Shown: positions 1-7,706, numbered from the stretch's first letter. The stretch: 43,023 bases of DNA from Deltaproteobacteria bacterium (GCA_016875195.1 VGRY01000032.1:1-43023); one strand, 5' to 3'. The notes: generated by a model from the sequence alone, not told the origin. Made by a program: numbers and translations.

Positions 1-90
1 AGGGTTCGATTGGTAATTATGATTCTCAAGGAATGGTTATAAGAATATTAAGAGTCTCAAAATAGTCCATACATGAGAAGCCAGCGGCTC

Positions 91-335
91 AAAGGCTCAT
101 AACCCCACCTATCCTCCCCTTATTTTAGAGACTGTGTCACAATTATTATTTTGTCACCCTGAATTTATTTCAGGGTCTCGTAATTAGTTGAATTCATTAG
201 ATCCTGAACCAAGTTCAGGATGACATTTTTATGAATTCCCCTATTACGACACAGCCTCTTAAGGGGAGGATAGATCCCCTCTTAAATTAAGTCGAATAGA
301 CCCGACCACGGGAGGGGGGAAGGGGGAGTTATTTA
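91..335. repeat. Dispersed palindromic repeat, copy 1 (interrupted)
   Basis: This copy reads CCTATCCTCCCCTTA, then TAAGGGGAGGATAG, then a unit containing GTCGAATAGACCCGACCACG and a G-rich tail. The two halves of the stem are separated by the 131-bp MITE at 128-258. An inverted copy lies at 1152-1254 and a related core at 6998-7044. Copies share the CCCCTTAA/TTAAGGGG stem. No coding function is seen. Confidence 0.75.
128..258. mobile_element. MITE-like element with terminal inverted repeats
   Basis: The ends are GAGACTGTGTC on the left and, on the opposite strand, GAGGCTGTGTC on the right. TTA flanks both sides (125-127 and 259-261) as a possible target duplication. The interior holds two hairpins, CCCTGAATTTATTTCAGGG and TCCTGAACCAAGTTCAGGA, of a kind common in dispersed bacterial repeats. 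It encodes no protein. Removing it restores an uninterrupted palindrome in the host repeat, which supports a genuine insertion. Confidence 0.7.
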
Positions 336-444
336 ATCGATGGAACCCTTTAAGTTCATGACAAAGAATGTCTATTCTATTATGAGGCTGTTAATAAGTG
401 AGGGCGTTCTTATATTTTTTAATTTTGTTTGATAAGAACTCGCC

Positions 445-824
445 TTGGGACGAGTTGAAAATATCCCCAAAGGGAGTTGTATGTCAAGGGAAAAAACCGC
501 AGGTAAAAAAACGCATGATACGAGACAGGAAGGAGGGCGAGAAGGACCGCTCAAGGGAAAAGAGGGATCTGCCGATATAAATGAAAGAGGAATTTCCCAT
601 CCGGCTACGGCCCTTGAGGACCTCTTACGATGAACCCCCATTCCATAGAGGCCGACGGGATAACGACATCCATGTACCTGACCTCCTTCATCCACCGGGA
701 AAACCTTTTTCAACTGACAGGACGCTGGCTGTGCAATCGGCTGGAGCCGAAGGATGGTCTTCATTTGACGAAAATACTCAGAGGAAGGTTTCCATGCCGT
801 ATTTCTTCTGGACTTCCTCGATAA
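445..824 (+). other. Overlapping short reading frames of doubtful coding status
   Basis: Two short frames (445-633 and 630-824) overlap as ATGA. The second contains a stretch beginning FIHRENLFQLTGRWLC. The arrangement would fit translational coupling, but there is no clear ribosome binding site and I recognise neither product. The opposite strand carries fragments that look at least as coding (778-1087). This is most likely decayed DNA between two inverted repeat copies. Confidence 0.15.
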
Positions 825-1087
825 AATCAAGGCCCCCAAAATTGATCGCCCTTTCAATGACCACCTCCGGGGATGCGCTATCGATTTTCCTGTCCCAAAA
901 GAGTTCTTCCCTTATCTTACGAATTCCTTAAAAAAACCTTGGTATAATCCCATTCTTTGGCCGTAAAAAGGCGTTTTTCTTCGCCCCTCTCAAGCATGAC
1001 GATCTGATCAAATTCCCTATTCTGGGGAGAGGGGGCCAGCCTGATTTCCACACATAGTTCAAATATAGCACAAATATCCAGATCAAC
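778..1087 (-). pseudogene. Remnants of one or two small genes, possibly antitoxin-like
   Basis: On the minus strand, frame 917-1087 translates to a protein-like stretch containing FDQIVMLERGEEKRLF and ending WDYTKVFLRNS before a stop. Overlapping it in another frame, 778-926 gives IREELFWDRKIDSASPEVV, then IERAINFGGLDFIEEVQKKY and a stop. The second stretch resembles small proteins that begin LRELFW and are often encoded beside nucleotidyltransferase toxins; this is recalled similarity, not a search. Neither fragment has a convincing start, and no toxin gene follows. Confidence 0.35.
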
Positions 1088-1151
1088 TCAAACGTAAATT
1101 TTTAGCCTCCGTAACGCCTCATCTATCGGAGATAAACGGTTAGTTGGATAG

Positions 1152-1254
1152 GTAACTCCCCCTTTCCTCCTCCCGTGGTCGGGTCTATTCGACTTAACCT
1201 GAGAGGGGAGATTCCTCCCCTTAAGTTAAGGGGAGGAGAGGAGGGGTTATGAGG
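1152..1254. repeat. Dispersed palindromic repeat, copy 2 (inverted relative to copy 1)
   Basis: The reverse complement of this segment aligns with 91-335 once the MITE is removed. They share the CATAACCCC start, the CCCCTTAA hairpin, the block GTCGAATAGACCCGACCACG and the GGGGGAGTTA end. The two copies thus form long inverted repeats around 336-1151, a region containing only decayed reading frames. Confidence 0.75.
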
Positions 1255-1348
1255 CGTTGTAGGAATTATCTTAGGGGTTTATTTAAGCTTACAAACTTAA
1301 AATTCACAATTTTCCCCTTTTCCCCCGCTTTTTCCATTTAATCTTTTC

Positions 1349-1376
1349 TAAAGGTTTTAGTCTAAAATGCCGAAAA
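1349..1376 (+). promoter_or_regulatory. Putative sigma-28 (FliA-type) promoter
   Basis: TAAAG (1349-1353) and GCCGAAAA (1369-1376) match the flagellar sigma-28 pattern TAAAG/GCCGATAA. The spacer is one base longer than the enteric consensus. The same spacing recurs at 5430 and 7406, also upstream of chemotaxis or motility genes. It would drive the Cys-rich gene, HTH gene, cheW and mcp. Confidence 0.5.
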
Positions 1377-1441
1377 TTTAATTGAAACGTCTTGGGGAAG
1401 GGAAATCCAATATAGAGACGGGGATGAAGGAGGTGACTGAT

Positions 1442-1648
1442 ATGACGAACCTAAGAGGGTGTCGATTCTTTCGAGACTTAGATGGCCTTCACTTTGGCCG
1501 GGGGATTGGGTATTGCGATCTCGGTGTCATCTGGTCGATCTGTGACGGGGACGTCAGGTTCTGTGAAAGCCCTGATGTCATGGTCAGGTCTCTTTGTGAA
1601 GAATGGAGGAGAGGGGCGGAGAGGTCAGTTGCATCCTTCCGGCCTTAA
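1442..1648 (+). CDS. Small cysteine-rich protein, copy A
   Basis: Predicted 68 aa. I do not recognise a named family. The start ATG at 1442 is preceded by AAGGAGGTGA; an upstream in-frame start at 1382 lacks such a site. The protein has the block GIGYCDLGVIWSICDGD with flanking cysteines (C near residue 7 and C in RFCESP), giving four cysteines, and ends with a conserved EEW. A paralogue at 7065-7295 keeps the same block and the same neighbour, an excisionase-like HTH gene. The four cysteines could bind a metal or form disulfides; this is inference. Its place at the head of a cheW-mcp unit behind a sigma-28-like promoter suggests a role in chemotaxis control. Confidence 0.8.
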   Translation: MTNLRGCRFFRDLDGLHFGRGIGYCDLGVIWSICDGDVRFCESPDVMVRSLCEEWRRGAERSVASFRP

Positions 1649-1667
1649 ATGAGAAGGAGGGAGTCTT

Positions 1668-1859
1668 ATGCCAAATATCGTAACTGCAAAAGAACTGGGT
1701 AAGTACCTCAAGCTCTCCGAATCGACGATCTACAAGTTAGTTTCGGGCGGAGATCTACCGGGGTTTAAGATCGGAGACTCATGGCGTTTTGACATGGAGG
1801 AGATCATCCATATTATTAAAAAATCGAAGCACCGAAACAATCAACAGAAGGAAGTATAA
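1668..1859 (+). CDS. Excisionase/MerR-like helix-turn-helix protein, copy A
   Basis: 63 aa, a single HTH_17 (AlpA/excisionase-like) DNA-binding domain. The sequence TAKELGKYLKLSESTIYKLV is the helix-turn-helix, followed by GDLPGFKIGDSWRF, the wing typical of this fold. The start ATG follows GAAGGAGGGAG. It lies 19 bp after the Cys-rich gene and 14 bp before cheW, so it is probably in the same operon. No integrase is nearby, so a role as phage excisionase is unlikely; a small transcription regulator of the chemotaxis unit is more plausible. Its paralogue is at 7497-7679. Confidence 0.88.
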   Translation: MPNIVTAKELGKYLKLSESTIYKLVSGGDLPGFKIGDSWRFDMEEIIHIIKKSKHRNNQQKEV

Positions 1860-1873
1860 GAAAGGAGAAAAGT

Positions 1874-2386
1874 ATGGCTGAACTTACCAAAACGATGGAT
1901 CAAGCAGTGAAAAGCATGGTTGATCGAGAAGGCAAATATCTAACCTTCTCCTTATCGGGCGAGGAGTATGGGATCGGGATTTTGAAGGTAAAAGAGATCA
2001 TCGGGATGATGCCCATCACGCCCGTTCCAAGGACGCCTTCGTATGTTAAGGGTGTGATCAACCTTCGGGGCAAGGTGATCCCGGTGATGGATTTAAGGTT
2101 GAAGTTCGGGATGGAGGAGGCAGGGTATACGGAGCGGACGTGCATCATCGTGGTGGAGATCGGGGGTCAGGTCGGCTCCGTGTTGATCGGGATCGTGGTG
2201 GATTCGGTTTCGGAGGTGTTGAATATCAAAGCTACGGACATTGAGGAGACGCCGACGTTTGGAGCGAAGCTGGATACCGAGTATATCCTGGGGATGGCGA
2301 AGATGAACGGGGGGGTGAAGATTCTGCTCGACATTGACAAAGTGCTCAGCGCAGAAGAAGTAACCTTTTTGGACAAGGCGGCATAA
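1874..2386 (+). CDS. cheW: Chemotaxis coupling protein CheW
   Basis: 170 aa, one CheW domain spanning most of the protein. After a short N-terminal extension come YLTFSLSGEEYGIGILKVKE, then ITPVPRTPSYVKGVINLRGK and VIPVMDLR, the hallmark CheW blocks. CheW bridges methyl-accepting receptors and the kinase CheA at the cytoplasmic face of the membrane. The gene has an AAAGGAG site before its ATG and is followed 73 bp later by a receptor gene, its natural partner. No cheA is present in this window, so the kinase must be encoded elsewhere. Confidence 0.97.
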   Translation: MAELTKTMDQAVKSMVDREGKYLTFSLSGEEYGIGILKVKEIIGMMPITPVPRTPSYVKGVINLRGKVIPVMDLRLKFGMEEAGYTERTCIIVVEIGGQVGSVLIGIVVDSVSEVLNIKATDIEETPTFGAKLDTEYILGMAKMNGGVKILLDIDKVLSAEEVTFLDKAA

Positions 2387-2459
2387 ATCGATTCTTCCGC
2401 CAATTTCAGGTAAGGAGGGGTTGAAAGAAAAAAAGAAAGAAGAAAGGGGGAATTAGGAA

Positions 2460-4100
2460 ATGAAGAACATGTCGGTTGGGAAGAAGATTACGTTTGGTTT
2501 CGGGATTGTCTTGATTTTATTGGTCTCAATTGGGGTGGTAAGTTTTACAGGGGTGATCGATATAGTAAAGGATGCTCATGAAGTGATCATAGGCAATGAG
2601 TTGGACAGAGAACTGGCCCAAAAAGAGGTGGATCACCTTAATTGGGTCAACAAGGTGAATGCGTTCCTGAATAATGAAAGTATCGCCAAGCTTGAGGTGG
2701 AAGTGGATGACCATAAATGTGCTTTTGGCAAGTGGCTCTATGGAGAGGAGCGTAAAGAGACGGAGAAACTTTTCGCTGATATTGCCCCGCTGCTGAAGGA
2801 AATTGAGGAACCCCATCATCAACTTCACAAGTCAGCCGTTGACCTTGGCAAAGCGAAGTCCAAGGCAGAGGCTCGGACGATCTATGTAAACCAGACCGGC
2901 CAAAGCCTTGAGAAGGTTCAGGGGCTATTGAAGAAAATTCGAGAGACAGCCAAGAAACACGTCATGACCGAAGATGCAATGCTGAAAGACGCCGCGAGTA
3001 CAAAGCGTAATGTAACTATAGTGGGTATTATCGCCATTGTGATAGGTACATTCTTCGCCTGGACGATTGCTCGTGGAATTACGAAAGTTCTAAAGGGGGT
3101 ATCGACTCAATTGGGGGATGCTGCTGAGCAGGTGGCCTCTGCTTCGACCCAGGTCACTTCGGCGAGCCAGAGCTTGGCCGAGGGGGCCTCTGAGCAGGCC
3201 GCGGGGATAGAGGAGACATCCTCCTCGATCGAGGAGATGTCGTCGATGACCAAGCAGAATGCGGACAATGCCAATCAGGCCAAGACCCTGATGGCAGAGA
3301 CGAGCCGAGTAGTGGATGAGGCCAATCGCTCCATGAGTGAACTGACCCAATCGATGAAAGAGATCTCCGCAGCAAGTGAGGAGACGGCCAAGATCATCAA
3401 GACGATCGATGAGATTGCATTTCAGACCAACCTTCTGGCTTTGAACGCAGCCGTGGAGGCGGCCCGTGCAGGCGAGGCGGGGGCTGGGTTTGCAGTAGTG
3501 GCCGATGAGGTGAGAAACCTGGCGATGCGTGCGGCGGATGCGGCCAAGAACACGGCCAACTTGATTGAGGGCACGGTCAAGAAGATCAAGAACGGATCTG
3601 ACACGGTCGGTAAGACGAACGAGGCCTTTGCGAAGGTGGCCACGGGCGCCAAGAAAGTCGGGGAGCTGGTCGGAGAGATCTCGGCGGCATCCAATGAGCA
3701 GGCGCAGGGGATCGATCAGATCAACAAGGCGGTATCTGAGATGGACAAGGTGGTACAGAAGAATGCGGCCTCAGCGGAGGAGTCGGCATCGGCTTCGGAG
3801 GAGATGAACGCCCAGGCGGAGACGATGAAGGGTTTTGTGGCAGAGTTGGTGGCGCTGGTAGGAGGCCGGAACGGCAACGGAATGGCCTCTGTAGGGGCGA
3901 TTCATGAATCGCCCGTTCGGGGTTCGGAGGCAAGAAAACCGGGTGGCAACGGGAATGGCAAGAAGTATGTGGGGCAGTTTGTGAACAAGGTGGCCCAGGG
4001 AGTGAGGAAGAAAGAGATCAAGGCTCCCATGCCGATTTCGAAAGAACCCAAACCCGAGCAGGTCATCCCCATGGAAGAAGGCAGCTTCAAAGAGTTCTAA
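2460..4100 (+). CDS. Methyl-accepting chemotaxis protein with CZB zinc-binding sensor domain
   Basis: 546 aa. Transmembrane segments lie near residues 9-31 and 184-204. Between them, presumably periplasmic, is a CZB-like domain: H59 in DHLNW, the signature HKCAFGKW (85-92), and HH at 119-120 with H123, consistent with zinc coordination. After TM2 comes a short HAMP-like stretch and a long coiled coil with the conserved tip [20 protein letters not shown] that contacts CheW and CheA. The C terminus is a flexible linker ending SFKEF, which fits the x-aromatic-x-x-aromatic tether that binds CheR. The linker carries an in-frame palindrome encoding GAIHESPV (3894-3914). Zinc, redox or hypochlorite sensing is known for CZB proteins; the ligand here is not determined. 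Confidence 0.95.
   Translation: MKNMSVGKKITFGFGIVLILLVSIGVVSFTGVIDIVKDAHEVIIGNELDRELAQKEVDHLNWVNKVNAFLNNESIAKLEVEVDDHKCAFGKWLYGEERKETEKLFADIAPLLKEIEEPHHQLHKSAVDLGKAKSKAEARTIYVNQTGQSLEKVQGLLKKIRETAKKHVMTEDAMLKDAASTKRNVTIVGIIAIVIGTFFAWTIARGITKVLKGVSTQLGDAAEQVASASTQVTSASQSLAEGASEQAAGIEETSSSIEEMSSMTKQNADNANQAKTLMAETSRVVDEANRSMSELTQSMKEISAASEETAKIIKTIDEIAFQTNLLALNAAVEAARAGEAGAGFAVVADEVRNLAMRAADAAKNTANLIEGTVKKIKNGSDTVGKTNEAFAKVATGAKKVGELVGEISAASNEQAQGIDQINKAVSEMDKVVQKNAASAEESASASEEMNAQAETMKGFVAELVALVGGRNGNGMASVGAIHESPVRGSEARKPGGNGNGKKYVGQFVNKVAQGVRKKEIKAPMPISKEPKPEQVIPMEEGSFKEF
3894..3914. repeat. REP-like palindrome inside the mcp coding sequence
   Basis: The palindrome GGGCGATTCATGAATCGCCC lies in the gene's low-complexity C-terminal linker and is translated as GAIHESP. 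This short palindrome is common as a dispersed repeat in many bacterial genomes (recalled). Here it has entered a gene without breaking the frame. Confidence 0.7.
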
Positions 4101-4120
4101 CAGAGAAAATAGGAAGGATA

Positions 4121-5198
4121 GGGACGTAGCTCAATTATTTAAATAACTTCTCAGCGATCGTTCAAAATCAGCGTTTTCTTTCATAAATGTTTCTCCTCGA
4201 TCGGATGCTGTGTGCACGCCACCGGAACTCATTTGTAGCATCTCCACCAGTTGTGTCCCTGTCATTCCCAATCTCCTCAAGCACACGTAACACAATACGG
4301 ATCGGGCCTCGCTGATTTCGCGCCTCCGTGATCTCCCAAGGATCTCCTCTCGCGTTACCTCCATCTCCTGTGTGATGAATTTGAGTAAGCCGTCCACATC
4401 GGCGGGTCTCCCCCTTGATAGTACCCGCTCCCGAGCATACCGGTCTGCTTCCACCAACACCTCTTCGATAAACGGAGCTTGCCCCAATATCCGGGGATCC
4501 CCCCTAGGTCCTTTTTCTTTACCCACCTTTGCTCCCTTGAGCCCCGCATTCCCTATGCTGAGATCACTCCTCCTTCCTAAGCCGATCCCCTCCGAAACGA
4601 AACGCCGATACCTGCTCCGGGCCACTTTCTCCGTTGTCCCAAAGTAAGACAAAACCTCATCCTTTGCTTGCCAAGGCCCATGTCCTCTTCCCATCAACAC
4701 CGAATGTCCGCTCCACCGATATCGATCCAATCCATCTATGTCTTTCACCAAATTGGCACGGAACGGATTGAGATGAATATATCGTACGAGTTCCAACAAA
4801 TAGGCATCCTCCTCGCACACGATCGACCGATAACGGTTCTGAAAAAGGTGGCCCGACCTCTGATGTCGAAGGTTAAAACTGACCGCATAGCCCGTTAACA
4901 ATCTCCTCATCATTCGAGCAAGAGGAGTCGGGCCCGTCCGAAGGAGCACATGGGCATGATTCGGCATGAGAGCCCAGGCGAAACACTTTCCATGTCCTTC
5001 TTGGATAATCTGTCCGAGTCGGTCTATGAAATCTTCTCGGTCCCGATCGTTCTTAAAAATCAGCCTCTTCTCGATCCCCCGTACCATGACATGATGAAGG
5101 GTTCCGGGAGCATCCAAGCGTGGTCCTCTGGGCATGTCTTGACATTACCACAATCAATCAGGGGGGTCAAGTTATTTAAATAACTAAGCTACGTCCCC
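4121..5198 (-). mobile_element. REP-associated transposase element bounded by inverted repeats
   Basis: The ends match in opposite orientation: GGGACGTAGCTCAATTATTT on the left and, on the other strand, GGGACGTAGCTTAGTTATTT on the right. Both continue into the palindrome TTATTTAAATAA. They enclose one transposase gene. The pattern fits a RAYT gene flanked by its own REP-type hairpins. It sits between mcp and a receiver-domain pseudogene that begins right after the right end. Confidence 0.8.
4131..5135 (-). CDS. REP-associated tyrosine transposase (Y1_Tnp, IS200-like)
   Basis: 334 aa. The N-terminal ~190 residues form a Y1_Tnp domain: start PRGPRLDAPGTLHHVMVRG, the metal-binding HUH motif H60-A-H62 in MPNHAHVLL, and the probable catalytic tyrosine Y83 in TGYAVSFN, followed by GHLFQNRYRS. 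The C-terminal ~90 residues resemble a DnaA-type helix-turn-helix, seen in many members of this family. Such single-strand transposases nick and mobilise REP hairpins; matching hairpins bound this gene. No frameshift is visible, so it may be active. The gene ends inside the left inverted repeat region. Confidence 0.92.
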   Translation of the reverse strand: MPRGPRLDAPGTLHHVMVRGIEKRLIFKNDRDREDFIDRLGQIIQEGHGKCFAWALMPNHAHVLLRTGPTPLARMMRRLLTGYAVSFNLRHQRSGHLFQNRYRSIVCEEDAYLLELVRYIHLNPFRANLVKDIDGLDRYRWSGHSVLMGRGHGPWQAKDEVLSYFGTTEKVARSRYRRFVSEGIGLGRRSDLSIGNAGLKGAKVGKEKGPRGDPRILGQAPFIEEVLVEADRYARERVLSRGRPADVDGLLKFITQEMEVTREEILGRSRRREISEARSVLCYVCLRRLGMTGTQLVEMLQMSSGGVHTASDRGETFMKENADFERSLRSYLNN

Positions 5199-5200
5199 TT

Positions 5201-5382
5201 TGTCCTGATACGGAGATGAACGGCCGGGAACTGCTGGAGTGGATGCGAGTTCTGAAGCCGGAGTTGAAATGTCTCTATATGTCAGGCTACATGGCATCCT
5301 GGAGCAGGGCATCCACTTCGTCCAGAAGCCATTCTCAGTGAAAAACTTGGCCACCAAAGTGCGGGAAGCGTTAGGAACATGA
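5201..5382 (+). pseudogene. Receiver-domain fragment of a hybrid sensor kinase
   Basis: The frame beginning at 5207 reads DTEMNGRELLEWM, continues to LYMSGYMAS and then fails. A second frame resumes with LEQGIHFVQKPFSVKNLA and ends VREALGT at 5382. Together these are the second half of a receiver domain, including the MSGY and QKPFS blocks typical of hybrid histidine kinases. The conserved residues between GY and LE are missing, so a deletion plus frameshift is likely. The fragment starts directly at the right end of the transposase element; that element or an associated deletion may have removed the rest. Confidence 0.8.
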
Positions 5383-5429
5383 GGGAATAGGGCAGCGGGA
5401 TAAGCAAGACTGGTGAGCTTCACCCCGAT

Positions 5430-5457
5430 TAAAGATTTTTCTCGAATCTACCGATGA
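5430..5457 (+). promoter_or_regulatory. Putative sigma-28 (FliA-type) promoter
   Basis: TAAAG at 5430-5434 and ACCGATGA at 5450-5457 have the same spacing as the candidate sites at 1349 and 7406. The site lies about 110 bp upstream of the frameshifted response regulator and the PilZ gene. Confidence 0.4.
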
Positions 5458-5569
5458 AATGCTAAAGGAGAGGAGGGGATGAGCACCACTCTATTTTAGA
5501 GAGAGGAAAAGCGATGGGTGAGATGAGAATATCGAAAAAATGTCCAACCTCAGGATATAATGATTTAAA

Positions 5570-6090
5570 ATGGCCTACCCCAGATATAAAATCCTAATCG
5601 TTGATGATGAAAAACCTATCCGAGAACTCCTTGTGAGCTTCCTTTCCTCATCTGGACACCAATGCGAGACAGCAAACACCGGAAAGGAGGCATAGATCGG
5701 TTGGGCCAGAACACATTTGATGCTGTGATCACGGATGTGATGATGCCCGAAATGGACGGGATGACGCTCACACGGGAGATTTCAAAAAATTATCCTGACC
5801 TTCCGGTGACGGTGATGACCGGGTTTAGCGATCAATATTCCGCTCGGAAGGCGATTGCAGATGGAGCCCGAGAGTTCATCAAAAAGCCGTTCTCCATGGT
5901 AGACTTTTCCCTGAGGCTGAATAAGATGATGCGTGGCCATGAGATCCTCTGTGAGATCAATGCCAAAAAGAAGGAGATTGAAGAGATCAGCAACCCGATG
6001 ATCTTCCAACTACCGATCGAATCAAGGGAAAGAGTCAAAAACCTCCGGAAAGAGATAAGGGATCTAAAGAAAAAGCTGAAAGGGGAATAA
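5570..6090 (+). pseudogene. CheY-like response regulator, frameshifted
   Basis: The frame from ATG 5570 reads MAYPRYKILIVDDEKPIREL through TANTGKEA and then meets TAG at 5693. The next frame continues at once with IDRLGQNTFDAVITDVMMPE, TVMTGFSDQY and FIKKPFS, the rest of a receiver domain, followed by a coiled-coil tail to 6090. One missing base in the codon before IDRL explains the break; the expected reading is TGKEALDRL. All receiver landmarks (DD, phospho-Asp in ITDVMMP, Thr, Lys in KKPF) are present across the two frames. It is either a recent mutation or an assembly error. A PilZ gene follows 9 bp later. Confidence 0.85.
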
Positions 6091-6099
6091 AAGATAGGA

Positions 6100-6804
6100 A
6101 TGGACCAATCTTCGGAACCGATTGACGGCAATCGGATGCTTGAAATGATTCAAGGCTGGATCGATTCGCGAAAGCTATGCAAGATGGCCATTCCGAACAC
6201 CGATTATGCATGGATCACAATGATTCTGGGCATTGAAACAACAGGTCCCTCACCCACTCTGATGGTTGATCAGGTGAAAGGAATTGAGGGACTCCTTTCT
6301 CGTTATGTAAAGAATGGGCTCCATTTTGATTTTTTAGAGAAGGACGGGATTTTATGCTGGTTTGAAACCCGATTGATCCGGTCTTGGCCCCGAACCCTCC
6401 AGACTGAACTGCCAGAGTATATCTATCGGATGCAGAGGAGGAAATATGTTCGGATCGGTGCGCGGTCGGGAACAGAGGTTCTTTTCCAGAAAAACAACGG
6501 AACAATGGTGAGCGCAAATGTAAAGGATTATGGGTTGGGAGGGATTTCGTTCTTCACTCCTCCTTTTTTTAATCTAAACGTGGATGAGTTAGTCAGCGAG
6601 ATCGAATTAAGAATCCCTCACGAAAAAGGGTTGGATCATTTCCGTATTCCTCTATCACGAGTAAAGCGGTTCGAAAAAACGGGAGAGGGGTTAGGGATCT
6701 GTGTCATGGAATTTGTCGAACTTCCTGAAACAGAAAAGGAACAGTTGTGGCATTATATCTTTAAAGAACAACGGTCATTGCTCAGAAGAACCGGAAAAAT
6801 ATGA
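6100..6804 (+). CDS. PilZ-domain protein, YcgR-like (c-di-GMP flagellar brake)
   Basis: 234 aa. Residues ~1-105 look like the YcgR N-terminal domain (YcgR_2 type). The PilZ domain follows with RRKYVR (113-118) and D143-YGLGG, fitting the RxxxR and (D/N)xSxxG c-di-GMP-binding motifs, though the Ser position is Gly here. In enteric bacteria YcgR binds c-di-GMP and slows the flagellar motor. Location between chemotaxis units supports a motility role. It sits just behind the frameshifted response regulator, probably in the same transcript. Confidence 0.88.
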   Translation: MDQSSEPIDGNRMLEMIQGWIDSRKLCKMAIPNTDYAWITMILGIETTGPSPTLMVDQVKGIEGLLSRYVKNGLHFDFLEKDGILCWFETRLIRSWPRTLQTELPEYIYRMQRRKYVRIGARSGTEVLFQKNNGTMVSANVKDYGLGGISFFTPPFFNLNVDELVSEIELRIPHEKGLDHFRIPLSRVKRFEKTGEGLGICVMEFVELPETEKEQLWHYIFKEQRSLLRRTGKI

Positions 6805-6938
6805 CCGAAACCATTGTCAAACCTCCAACACTCCCTATAATAGAACGACAGATATTTGACGATTTATTCCATTCGTTGTTATCCTCTTTTTTTAAAATTA
6901 TCTCATAAAATCAAATAATTAACGATAATTTGTCACAA

Positions 6939-6955
6939 TTGGCATTAGATTTGCT
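6939..6955 (+). promoter_or_regulatory. Putative sigma-54 promoter
   Basis: TTGGCAT and TTGCT are arranged with GG at 6941-6942 and GC at 6953-6954, exactly ten bases between, as required for sigma-54. It lies 110 bp upstream of the second Cys-rich gene and is a near-consensus site. Confidence 0.65.
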
Positions 6956-6997
6956 CTATTAATCTTTAAAATTCCGGTTCATCCGGGTTTTGTGTAG

Positions 6998-7044
6998 ATA
7001 ATTCCTCCGTCCCCTTTAATTAAGGGGAGGATGGGCGGAGTTAT
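6998..7044. repeat. Related palindromic repeat core
   Basis: TCCCCTTTAATTAAGGGGAGG repeats the CCCCTTAA/TTAAGGGG stem of the copies at 91-335 and 1152-1254, and GGCGGAGTTA follows. It lies between the sigma-54 site and the Cys-rich gene it would serve, so it would be transcribed in the leader. Confidence 0.6.
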
Positions 7045-7064
7045 TATAGGGAGAAAGGGGGGGA

Positions 7065-7295
7065 ATGATTGAGATGGGGACCGAGAAAAAGTGTTCATTT
7101 TATCGCAAATCAGACAACTCCAACTTGGGGCATGGCATTGGATATTGCGACCTTGGGGTAGTTTGGGCAATCTGTGATGGAGACATGAAACTCTGTGAAG
7201 AACCTTCTGCCCTCATCAAAAATATTTACGTTGAGTGGAATAGAAGCAAGGCCAGTACGATGAGAGAAAATGTTCATTCTGATGGGAGTCTTTAA
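7065..7295 (+). CDS. Small cysteine-rich protein, copy B
   Basis: 76 aa, paralogue of the gene at 1442-1648. It shares CSFYRK, then GHGIGYCDLGVVWAICDGD, then KLCEEPSAL and a late EW, with the four cysteines in register. The family is not recognised. ATG 7065 follows a G-rich site; ATG 7074 is an alternative. A sigma-54 site lies upstream and an excisionase-like HTH gene follows after about 200 bp, repeating the gene order of the first copy. The unusual conservation of the GYCDLGV-W-ICDGD block suggests a structural metal site or a binding surface; this is inference. Confidence 0.78.
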   Translation: MIEMGTEKKCSFYRKSDNSNLGHGIGYCDLGVVWAICDGDMKLCEEPSALIKNIYVEWNRSKASTMRENVHSDGSL

Positions 7296-7405
7296 ATCGG
7301 TAACGAAATCAAACGTCCCTTCTCGATAGGGAAAGCGCCCGAACCAAAGCCGGAAGAACCTTATTATCTCCCCCCCTCATTCCTGCCCAGTCATCCCATT
7401 TTGAT

Positions 7406-7433
7406 TAAAGTCTGAATTCATTTGTGACGATAT
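7406..7433 (+). promoter_or_regulatory. Putative sigma-28 (FliA-type) promoter
   Basis: TAAAG at 7406-7410 and GACGATAT at 7426-7433 show the same spacing as the sites at 1349 and 5430. It would start transcription of the HTH gene and the cheX-cheR-cheD unit about 65 bp downstream. Confidence 0.45.
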
Positions 7434-7496
7434 AGCAATTGAGAATAAGAGGGAGTAACCGAGACCATTAACAAAGATTGACGAAAGAACCAAAGA

Positions 7497-7679
7497 ATGG
7501 ACCCTGATGAGATTTTAAACATCAAAGATGTCTCCAATTATTTAAAAATACCGATATCAACGGTTTATAAACTGGTTCAGGATGGGAAGGTCCCTGCCGT
7601 AAAGTTTGGAAAACACTGGAGATTCTTAAAAAAAGACCTTGACCACCTCTTTGAGCAGAAGAAGTTTGAAGATTTCTGA
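7497..7679 (+). CDS. Excisionase/MerR-like helix-turn-helix protein, copy B
   Basis: 60 aa, an HTH_17 domain: LNIKDVSNYLKIPISTVYKL, then GKVPAVKFGKHWRF as the wing. It is a paralogue of the gene at 1668-1859 and occupies the same position, between a Cys-rich gene and chemotaxis genes. The spacing to cheX is 27 bp, with GAGAAAGGA before the next start. It is probably a small DNA-binding regulator of this operon rather than a phage excisionase, as no recombinase is nearby. Confidence 0.86.
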   Translation: MDPDEILNIKDVSNYLKIPISTVYKLVQDGKVPAVKFGKHWRFLKKDLDHLFEQKKFEDF

Positions 7680-7706
7680 TGTTTTCATGGAGAAAGGAAC
7701 GTTCAT

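Noticed and set aside
372-857. 161-codon minus-strand frame
   Set aside because: Low-complexity Ser/Arg/Pro-rich translation without domain or ribosome site; a different minus-strand frame in the same place is more protein-like.
1668-1859. Phage excisionase as evidence for a prophage
   Set aside because: No integrase, attachment site or phage genes nearby; the gene sits in a chemotaxis operon and has a paralogue in another.
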